Source of the DNA: CAZYTO01 sp964650405
GTDB lineage: Bacteria; Acidobacteriota; Thermoanaerobaculia; Gp7-AA8
Direction: 5' to 3'
Assembly (NCBI GenBank): GCA_964650405.1
Contig: CAZYTO010000159.1
Coordinates: forward strand, 1-13,191
DNA: 13,191 nt
In this document: positions 8,130 through 13,191 of the stretch, piece after piece
How the letters are laid out: each line of letters opens with the position of its first letter
How positions within the stretch are numbered: the first letter of the stretch is position 1
The notes under the pieces: model-generated
Database searches by the model: none
Told to the model about the DNA's origin: nothing
The model's input: only the letters and a program-made list of their open reading frames with translations
Translations under genes and position numbers: made by a program

Positions 8130-10034
8130 TCACGCTTCGTTCCGAACGCTTGCCCGCCGCACGTGCATGCGGAGAATCGCGATCGCGGCCGGCGTTACGC
8201 CGGGAATCCGGGACGCCTGCCCCAGTGACGCCGGACGGACGAGGCTCAACTTTTCGACCATCTCCCGCGAGAGACCGGGGAGCGTGTAAGCCATCCCTGC
8301 CGGGATCCGGACGCTGTCGTCATCGAGCAGCCGCGCTGCTTCCTTCTGCTGCCGCTCGACGTAGCCGGCGTAGCGGAAGTGGTTGACCACCGCCTCCCGC
8401 TCCTCCTCGGTCAGCGCCGCGAATGCGGAGGCGAACTGCGGGAAGGCGCCCGCTGCGGCCGCGCGGAATGCGTCGATATCGAAGTCCGGCCGCTGCATCA
8501 GCTTTGCCGCCGTTGTCGGGCTGCTGAGCTCCAGCGGCAGCCAGGCGCGCGTCTCCCGGTCGGGCGTGAGCGCAGCCGTCTGCGCCGCCTCGCGGGCGCT
8601 TGCCAGCCGGGTGAGACGCGCCTCGACGCGCCGCTTGAGGTCGTCGTCGAGAATGCCGAGGCGGCCGGCGATCGGGGTCAGTCGCTCGTAGACGGAGTCG
8701 CAACCGAGCAGCAGGCGGTGCTCCGCCCTGGACGTGAACATCCGGTACGGCTCCTCAGTGCCGAGCGTGACCAGGTCGTCGAGCATCACCGCGGTGTACG
8801 CCTCGTCGCGACGGAGGACGACAGGCTCCCCGCCGCGGACGTACTGCAGCGCGTTGATGCCGGCGAGCAGACCCTGCGCCGCCGCCTCTTCGTACCCTGA
8901 GGTACCGTTGATCTGGCCGGCCAGAAAGAGCCCGGCGACACCGCGGACCTGGAGGGTCGGCGCGAGCTGCTGCGGGTTCACGAAGTCGTACTCCACGGCG
9001 TAACCATAGCGCGCGATGACGGCGTGCTCGAACCCCGGCAGCGAGTGGACGACGCCGTCCTGAACCTCCGGCGGGAGCGACGTGGAGATGCCGTTCAGAT
9101 AGAGCCAGGGGTGCGACAGTCCCTCCGGCTCGACGAAGATCTGGTGGCGCTGCTTGTCGGCAAAGCGGACGACCTTGTCCTCGATCGACGGACAGTAGCG
9201 CGGCCCGGTCGCCCGGATCTGGCCGGAGTACATGGGCGCGCGGTGGAGGTTGGCGCGGATCAGGTCATGGGCCACGGCACCGGTGTACGTCAGGTGGCAG
9301 AGTACCTGCGGGAGGGCGATGGCGTCTGTGAGGATCGAGAACGGCCGCGGCTCGAGGTCGCCGGGAGCCTCTTCAAGCTTGCTGAAGTCGACGGAGTCGC
9401 GGGCGATCCGCGGCGGCGTACCGGTCTTCAGTCGCCCCAGCTCGAGGCCGAGCGCGGCGAGCGAATCGGAGAGCGTCTCGGCCGCCGGCTCGCCGAACCG
9501 GCCGCCAGCGGTCTTCACCTCCCCCGAGTGCATGAGCGCGCGAAGGAACGTGCCGGTGGTGACGATGACTGCTCGGGAATGGAGGACGGACAATCCTGTC
9601 CGCCCATCAGTCTTCAATGACACAGAGAGGCGCGATCCTGCCTCGTCGATGCGGAGGCTCGTCACCGAACCTTCGACGATGGTGACGTTCGGTTCAGCGG
9701 CGAGGAGGTCCTGGACGGCGGCGGCGTAGAGGTCGCGGTCGCACTGCGCGCGCGGGCCCTGAACGGCGGGACCCTTGGAGCGGTTGAGGATCTTAAACTG
9801 GATGCCGGCGCGGTCGGTTGCTTCCCCCATCAGACCGCCGAGGGCGTCGATCTCTTTGACGAGGTTTCCCTTGGCCAGGCCGCCGATGGCGGGATTGCAC
9901 GACATCCTGCCGATGGCCTCGCGGAGCATGGTGATCATGGCCACGCGGACGCCGCCGCGCGCGCAGACGCGCGCCGCCTCCGCGCCGGCATGGCCGCCGC
10001 CGATCACGATCACATCGAAGGGGAGCTGCTCCAT
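8130..10034 (-). CDS. mnmG: tRNA uridine-5-carboxymethylaminomethyl modification enzyme MnmG (GidA)
   Basis: MnmG is the FAD-dependent partner of MnmE; the complex installs the carboxymethylaminomethyl group on U34 of certain tRNAs. The 634-residue product has the family length. Visible are the FAD dinucleotide-binding VIGGGHAGAEAA (10-21), SCNPAIGGLAKGNLVKEIDA with the conserved Cys46, LKTGTPPRI, the RYCPSIEDKVVRF motif with the second conserved Cys, and the C-terminal GLSREMVEKLSLVRPASLGQASRI. I chose the ATG at 10034 (MEQLPFDVIVIGGG). The 18 extra upstream codons of the open frame are translated parS and spacer. A parS palindrome directly abuts the start codon. The plus-strand small gene and the AT-rich array separate it from mnmE, so it needs its own promoter. 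Confidence 0.97.
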   Translation of the reverse strand: MEQLPFDVIVIGGGHAGAEAARVCARGGVRVAMITMLREAIGRMSCNPAIGGLAKGNLVKEIDALGGLMGEATDRAGIQFKILNRSKGPAVQGPRAQCDRDLYAAAVQDLLAAEPNVTIVEGSVTSLRIDEAGSRLSVSLKTDGRTGLSVLHSRAVIVTTGTFLRALMHSGEVKTAGGRFGEPAAETLSDSLAALGLELGRLKTGTPPRIARDSVDFSKLEEAPGDLEPRPFSILTDAIALPQVLCHLTYTGAVAHDLIRANLHRAPMYSGQIRATGPRYCPSIEDKVVRFADKQRHQIFVEPEGLSHPWLYLNGISTSLPPEVQDGVVHSLPGFEHAVIARYGYAVEYDFVNPQQLAPTLQVRGVAGLFLAGQINGTSGYEEAAAQGLLAGINALQYVRGGEPVVLRRDEAYTAVMLDDLVTLGTEEPYRMFTSRAEHRLLLGCDSVYERLTPIAGRLGILDDDLKRRVEARLTRLASAREAAQTAALTPDRETRAWLPLELSSPTTAAKLMQRPDFDIDAFRAAAAGAFPQFASAFAALTEEEREAVVNHFRYAGYVERQQKEAARLLDDDSVRIPAGMAYTLPGLSREMVEKLSLVRPASLGQASRIPGVTPAAIAILRMHVRRASVRNEA

Positions 10035-10050
10035 TGTTCCACGTGGAACA
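10035..10050. other. parS: parS site 2 (abutting the mnmG start codon)
   Basis: TGTTCCACGTGGAACA is a perfect 16-bp palindrome with the parS pattern. It sits immediately next to the mnmG ATG (10032-10034), where the ribosome binding site would be. With site 1 it brackets the mnmG-rsmG block, about 2.5 kb apart and next to parAB. Confidence 0.95.
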
Positions 10051-10106
10051 GGAGGCTGGAGGGTGGCGCTTCCCGGATGCGGAAGCAAGCGCGGGTTCAG
10101 TGTGGT

Positions 10107-10128
10107 GGCCGGCGCGTCCTCGCCGGCC
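10107..10128. repeat. GC-rich hairpin upstream of mnmG
   Basis: GGCCGGCG at 10107-10114 and CGCCGGCC at 10121-10128 are perfect 8-bp complements with a 6-nt loop (cgtcct). No T-run follows on either strand, so a terminator is unlikely. It resembles a single REP-like palindrome or a structured leader of mnmG. Confidence 0.75.
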
Positions 10129-10219
10129 CTGCGCTCGAACGCCGGGTGAACGTGTCGGAGTTGGTGACCACGCGGGAGGCGCCAAGCTTTCGCCCGCAGG
10201 TACCGTTATCATGCGTTGG

Positions 10220-10471
10220 AATCACGTATCGATACGAACAACTCTCGATTCGATAATCATAACTATCGAAATAGTAATCACAACTATCGAGATGATGCTC
10301 ACGTCTATCCAATCGATAATCCCTACTATCGATTCGATAATCATTTGTTCGATATCAATAAATATATGACATCTAACGATTCTCGTGACTATCGAAAGAA
10401 TAGTTATGAATCCCTATTTATGATTCATTAACATCGATATGCTAATCATTAGCATCGTTTAGATACTAACA
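10220..10471. repeat. AT-rich degenerate 21-bp tandem array, about 12 units
   Basis: The octamer actatcga starts at 10262, 10283, 10325 and 10388, and a one-mismatch copy at 10241: intervals of 21, 21, 42 and 63. Units starting 10220, 10304, 10430 and 10451 fit the same register with more changes; those at 10346, 10367 and 10409 are weak. The best unit (10325) is actatcga followed by ttcgataatcatt, and TATCGA-t-TCGATA within it is a dyad; CGTATCGATACG at 10225-10236 is another perfect dyad. By my count the 252 bp hold 82 G or C (33%), far below the flanks. Candidate roles are protein-binding iterons, an origin unwinding region, or operators for the adjacent gene. None is demonstrated. Confidence 0.8.
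10439..10455. repeat. 17-bp palindrome at the end of the 21-bp array
   Basis: atgctaat and attagcat are perfect 8-bp arms around a single c. It spans the boundary of the last two array units and lies about 115 bp upstream of the small winged-helix gene, a plausible operator position. Confidence 0.65.
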
Positions 10472-10506
10472 AGTATTATTACGATACACTTCGCCTGTCA
10501 CAACGG

Positions 10507-10553
10507 TGATCTGTCGGATCAGGCTCGTGGTTCAAAGGCCACGCTTCGCGAAG
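10507..10553 (+). promoter_or_regulatory. Structured leader of the small winged-helix gene
   Basis: Three small dyads in succession precede the Shine-Dalgarno: TGATC/GATCA at 10507-10521, CGTGG/CCACG at 10526-10543 (8-nt loop), and the palindrome CTTCGCGAAG at 10544-10553, only 2 bp before GGAGG. They may modulate translation. A -10-like TACGAT or TATTAT near 10474-10485 is too weak to call a promoter. Confidence 0.35.
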
Positions 10554-10555
10554 AT

Positions 10556-10560
10556 GGAGG
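10556..10560 (+). promoter_or_regulatory. Shine-Dalgarno of the small winged-helix gene
   Basis: GGAGG lies 9 nt before the ATG at 10570. It is one of the strongest ribosome binding sites in the window and fixes the start of this otherwise unrecognised gene. Confidence 0.85.
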
Positions 10561-10569
10561 TCAGCTCTC

Positions 10570-10929
10570 ATGGAGCAAGCGGTCAAGCAGATCACGGATT
10601 TCTCCGCCCGCCTCGCGAGTCTAAAGGAGCGCCTCGCTCAACTCGACGCGGAGCGTGCGGAAGTGACGAGAGAGATCCGTAATTGCGTGATGGCGCTCTC
10701 GTCCGCGACGAGCACACATCTCGTCGGCTCCGCTGCGGCCGTTACGACGCGTGCGCGAGTGCTGGCTGTCTTCCATGCCGATCCAACCGCGAAGCTGACG
10801 ACGGCTGACCTCAACCCCCTGGTCGGGAACGAAATCCCCGGTACCTTGCGGGCGATTCTGCGGCGCATGGTGAATGACGGGCTCCTCGTTCGCCTCCGTC
10901 GCGGCCTGTATGCCTTGCGGCAGCACTGA
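10570..10929 (+). CDS. Small coiled-coil / winged-helix putative DNA-binding protein
   Basis: I do not recognise a named family for this 119-residue protein. Residues 1-44 look like a parallel coiled coil: hydrophobics at 8, 11, 15, 18, 22, 25, 32 and 36 follow a heptad pattern in an otherwise charged helix. After a Ser/Ala/Thr linker, residues 60-116 look like a winged helix: helix ARVLAVFHA, helix LTTADLNPL, recognition-like helix GTLRAILRRMVNDG, then a wing LLVRLRRGLYAL. A homodimeric transcription or replication regulator is the natural inference. It is the only gene on the plus strand in the jag-atpA cluster apart from the YkgJ-type gene. It interrupts the usual mnmE-mnmG adjacency, converges on mnmE with 9 bp between stops, and is preceded by the 21-bp array. 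Its own base composition is like its neighbours. Toxin-antitoxin or plasmid Rep-type functions cannot be excluded. Confidence 0.75.
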   Translation: MEQAVKQITDFSARLASLKERLAQLDAERAEVTREIRNCVMALSSATSTHLVGSAAAVTTRARVLAVFHADPTAKLTTADLNPLVGNEIPGTLRAILRRMVNDGLLVRLRRGLYALRQH

Positions 10930-10938
10930 GCAGGAGCA

Positions 10939-12539
10939 TCACTTGCCGATGCAGAACTTCGTGAAGATCTCAGTGAAGACGTCGTCCTTCGTGATGGCGC
11001 CGGTCAGCAAGCCGAGGGACGTCGAGGCGCGATAGAGATCGACCAGCACGATCTGCTCGTCCATCCCCGCCTCGACGGAAGCGACCGCCGCGCGCAACGC
11101 TTCGTCGCAGCCGGCCACAGCCTGCCGCTGCCGCTCGTTCACGATCACCGCACTCCCCTCCGGCGCGGCGAAGTGCTCGCGGACTTCGGTGTCGAGCCGC
11201 GCCAGCAATCGATCGATCCCTTCGTTCGCCGGCACACTGATCGCCAACTCGCCGGCCGGCGCGGCGGCGAGGTCGCTCTTCGTGTCGACCGCTAGGTCGC
11301 TCTTTGTGTCGACCGCTAGGTCGCTTTTTGTGCCGACCGCGAGGTCGCTTTTTGTGCCGACCGCGAGGTCGCTTTTTGTGCCGACCGCGAGGTCGCNNNN
11401 NNNNNNNNNNNNNNNNNNNNNNNNNNNNNNNNNNNNNNNNNNNNNNNNNNNNNNNNNNNNNNNNNNNNNNNNNNNNNNNNNNNNNNNNNNNNNNNNAGGT
11501 CGCTTTTTGTGCCGACCGCGAGGTCGCTTTTTGTGCCGACCGCGAGGTCGCCCTTCGTGTAGACGACAAGCACCTCCTGCCCCGCGAGCGCAGCAAGCTC
11601 GCTCCGGTCGGCCTCCGTGATCCCCGTCGTCGCATCGACGAGGTACAGGATGAGGTCCGCCGATCGCGCCGCCGATCGCGCCCGCTCGATGCCGATCTCC
11701 TCGACGACGTCCCCGCCGGTGCGCAGGCCGGCCGTGTCCGCGATCGTCACCGGCAGGCCACCGATCTCGATGGTCTCGCGGACGATGTCGCGCGTAGTGC
11801 CGGGGATGGGCGTGACGATGGCGCGGTCGGTGCCGACGAGCCGGTTCAGCAGCGTCGACTTCCCCGCATTCGGCCGGCCGAGGATCACGAGGGTCAGGCC
11901 GGCGGTCGTGGCACGTCCGCGCCGGTAGGTCTCGGCCAGCGCATGCGTGTCCCGGATCGCCGCATCGAGGCGCGTCCGCACCTCGTCCGCAGTGATGAAC
12001 TCGTACCCTTCCTCGCTGAAGTCGAGCGCGGCCTCGAGGCGCGAGATGACGAAGAGGAGCGATTCCCGAATGGCGGCCGCGGTGCGGCTCAGCGAGCCCT
12101 CGAGGTTCCCCAGCGACAGCTTCGCCTGCAGCGGAGTGCGGGCGTTGATGAGGTCCGCCACCGACTCCGCCTGCACGAGATCGAGCTTGCCGTTGAGCAC
12201 CGCACGCTCGGTGAACTCCCCCGGCTCGGCGATGCGCGCGCCGTGCGCCACCGCCCACGCGATCACCTCCGCCACGAGCAGGGGATTGCCGTGCAGCGTC
12301 AGCTCGACGAGGTCATTACCGGTGAACGAGTGCGGCGCGGCGTAGCGGACGGCGATGCACTCGTCGATGCCGTCGAGACGGGTGAGGGTGGCCACGCGCG
12401 GCTCGGGCAGCACGCCGCCGCTCAGTTGCCGGAGGATGTCACCGCTGCGCGGGCCGTCGATGCGCACGATCGCCAGCGCGCTCCGGCCGACGGGTGTCGC
12501 CGGAGCCACGATGGTGTCGAGCGCGGCACCGCTGCTCAC
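10939..12539 (-). CDS. mnmE: tRNA modification GTPase MnmE with internal octapeptide repeat (contains assembly gap)
   Basis: MnmE is the G-protein partner of MnmG in making cmnm5U34 in tRNA. The N-terminal folate-binding domain is clear (LDTIVAPATPVGRSALAIVRIDGP; EFTERAVLNGKLDLVQAE). The G domain shows G1 GRPNAGKS (221-228), G2 TPIPGTTRD (243-251), G3 DTAGLR and G4 TKGD (328-331). The helical domain ends with the essential FCIGK. Directly after G4 comes a run of the octapeptide DLAVGTKS, containing a 100-N gap, before LAISVPANEGID resumes the G5 region. Leaving out the repeats gives a normal length near 440 residues. Coding resumes in frame if the gap is 17 bases plus a multiple of 24. The start is probably GTG at 12539, 8 bp after jag; no in-frame ATG exists nearby. 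I infer a functional gene with an expanded loop. Confidence 0.93.
11270..11568. repeat. 24-bp in-frame tandem repeat within mnmE (length unresolved)
   Basis: The plus-strand unit aggtcgctttttgtgccgac plus cgcg occurs at 11318, 11342, 11366, (partial 11390), 11497 and 11521. Variant units start at 11270 and 11294, and a diverged one at 11545 is the ancestral G4 region. Each unit encodes DLAVGTKS. Inner copies are identical and outer copies differ, consistent with recent expansion from the middle. At least eight units are implied; the true number is hidden by the gap. Confidence 0.95.
11397..11496. other. Assembly gap (100 N) inside the mnmE tandem repeat
   Basis: Exactly 100 N, a conventional unknown-length gap. 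The repeat phase on both sides requires 17 + 24k bases, which also restores the mnmE frame; 100 satisfies neither. The assembler evidently failed on the tandem array. Confidence 0.97.
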
Positions 12540-12547
12540 GTCATGCT

Positions 12548-13191
12548 CTACGACGCGCCCTCGGTCTGCCCGGCTTCCTCGGCAGGACCGCGGAGGATGA
12601 TGGCCACGCGCTTGTAGAAGCCGTCGCCGCGCGATTCGGTCGCCACTTCGGCGTCGTCCTGCAGTGCCAGGTGGATGATGCGGCGCTCGATGGGACTCAT
12701 GGCCGGCAGCAGCTCCTCGTGGCGATCGCGGCGGACGCGATCGGCCACTTCCCGCGCCTTCTGCCCGAGCTCTTCGACGCGCCGCTCCTTGAATTGCAGG
12801 CAGTCCAGCTCGACGTCCTTCTCCAGCTTGCGGCCGACGAGGGCCTTGTTGGCCAGGACCTGGATGGCGTCGAGCAGCTCGCCGTGGCGGTCGATGACGC
12901 GGCCGGAGTCGCGGCCGTACAGCCGGACGATGATCTGGGCGTCGTTCTCCTCGGTGCGCAGCTCGAGGTCGAGGCGGGCACGGTCGACCAGTTCCTCGAT
13001 CCACTCGCGCACGGCGGTGGCCTCGGCCGACTCCGGTCCCTGGTCCGGGACTTCCACGTTCGCGAACTGTTCGAAGTCGCCGGGCTGCAGCGCGTCTTCC
13101 TCGTCGTAATGGCGCCGGCGTCCGCCGTCGCCCCGCCCACCGCGTCCACCGCGATCGCGGCGATCTCCGCCCCGTCCACCGCCACCACCCG
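12548..13191 (-). CDS. jag: KH-R3H RNA-binding protein Jag/KhpB (5' end outside window)
   Basis: Jag (SpoIIIJ-associated, KhpB) is a cytoplasmic RNA-binding protein encoded with yidC upstream of mnmE in many bacteria. The visible 213 residues begin in a Gly/Arg/Asp-rich low-complexity linker with GGRGGRGDGG-like stretches, then an acidic segment. A KH domain follows (LYGRDSGRVIDRHGELLDAI, with the Gly-rich loop degenerate as GRDSGR). An R3H domain with the Arg-x3-His signature in ERRIIHLAL and GDGFYKRVAII comes next. The stop is a TAG at 12548, 8 bp before the mnmE GTG, so the two are co-transcribed. The N-terminal Jag_N domain and the start lie past 13191; an internal GTG at 13057 is not the start because the frame stays open upstream. 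Confidence 0.93.
   Translation of the reverse strand, partial: GGGGGRGGDRRDRGGRGGRGDGGRRRHYDEEDALQPGDFEQFANVEVPDQGPESAEATAVREWIEELVDRARLDLELRTEENDAQIIVRLYGRDSGRVIDRHGELLDAIQVLANKALVGRKLEKDVELDCLQFKERRVEELGQKAREVADRVRRDRHEELLPAMSPIERRIIHLALQDDAEVATESRGDGFYKRVAIILRGPAEEAGQTEGAS

Larger units (their letters stand above)
10051..10569. other. Intergenic region between mnmG and the small winged-helix gene
   Basis: This is the longest non-coding stretch in the window (535 bp with the adjoining parS). The mnmG-proximal part, 10051-10219, is GC-rich and holds one strong hairpin (10107-10128). From about 10220 to 10490 composition changes abruptly to AT-rich and a 21-bp repeat array begins. The last 70 bp are GC-rich again and hold small hairpins and the Shine-Dalgarno of the next gene. 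Promoters for both divergent genes must lie here. Open frames in it are repeat by-products. No convincing DnaA box was found by eye. Confidence 0.85.

Noticed and set aside
10216..10431. Open frame over the AT-rich array giving an Asn/Tyr/Arg-rich protein with a 7-residue period
   Set aside because: The period of 21 is divisible by 3, so several frames on both strands stay open and show heptad-like peptides. There is no Shine-Dalgarno or ATG at a sensible place, and no frame looks favoured.
10220..10490. Classical oriC with DnaA boxes
   Set aside because: No TTATCCACA-like 9-mer with at most one mismatch was found by eye on either strand; nearest look-alikes such as tctatccaa match six positions. 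Kept only as an origin-like candidate.
10526..10543. tRNA T-arm-like stem (cgtgg ttcaaagg ccacg)
   Set aside because: The loop is 8 nt, and no acceptor, D or anticodon arms can be drawn around it.
11270..11568. CRISPR array in mnmE
   Set aside because: The units are contiguous 24-mers without unique spacers, in frame inside a GTPase gene, and no cas genes are present.
11189..11635. Open frames on both strands across the mnmE repeat (for example LFVPTARS or RSAQKATS repeats)
   Set aside because: They are shadows of the 24-bp unit in other frames. Only the DLAVGTKS frame connects to MnmE domains on both sides.
13058..13067. GTTCGCGAAC palindrome in jag as a third parS
   Set aside because: It lacks the CACGTG core and the 14-16 bp length of the two clear parS sites. 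It is a short coding palindrome.

Overview
This is a GC-rich draft or metagenome-derived window carrying the conserved neighbourhood usually found beside a bacterial chromosomal origin. In transcription order on the minus strand it reads jag, mnmE, mnmG, rsmG, parA, parB, bactofilin, S9 peptidase, then atpF', atpF, atpH, atpA. The paired b/b' ATP synthase subunits, a b subunit with its own signal peptide, no atpB or atpE beside them, and bactofilin after parB suggest Acidobacteriota or a Deltaproteobacteria-like lineage. That placement is inference; there is no rRNA to confirm it. Two runs of N (10 at 4210-4219, 100 at 11397-11496) are assembly gaps. Frame arithmetic shows that neither has its true length.

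Layout: 1-2514 is the start of an F1Fo ATP synthase operon on the minus strand (atpA cut by the window edge), with a 172-bp repeat-filled spacer between atpF and atpH. 2515-2633 is a divergent promoter region. 2634-3203 is a plus-strand CxxxCxxCC metal-binding protein. It converges, with 1 bp between stop codons, on a secreted S9 peptidase (3205-5356). Then come bactofilin and the overlapping parB, parA and rsmG, followed by mnmG. There are two parS sites, one just before the parA start and one abutting the mnmG start. A 535-bp spacer follows. It holds a strong GC hairpin and a strikingly AT-rich array of degenerate 21-bp units. A plus-strand gene for a small coiled-coil/winged-helix protein comes next, then mnmE and a 5'-truncated jag.

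Functionally, ParA, ParB and parS segregate the origin region. MnmE and MnmG together make the cmnm5U34 tRNA modification, and RsmG methylates 16S rRNA. Bactofilin is a cytoskeletal polymer. The ATP synthase genes supply energy.

The least ordinary features are four. (i) The 21-bp array has unit spacings that are exact multiples of 21, some units have dyad symmetry, and a likely dimeric winged-helix protein is encoded beside it. (ii) A 24-bp in-frame tandem array inside mnmE multiplies the G4 (TKxD) nucleotide-specificity motif. (iii) A heptamer repeat at the mnmG/rsmG junction forms a 23-bp perfect stem with the rsmG start codon in the loop. (iv) Hairpin and direct-repeat elements sit inside the atp operon.
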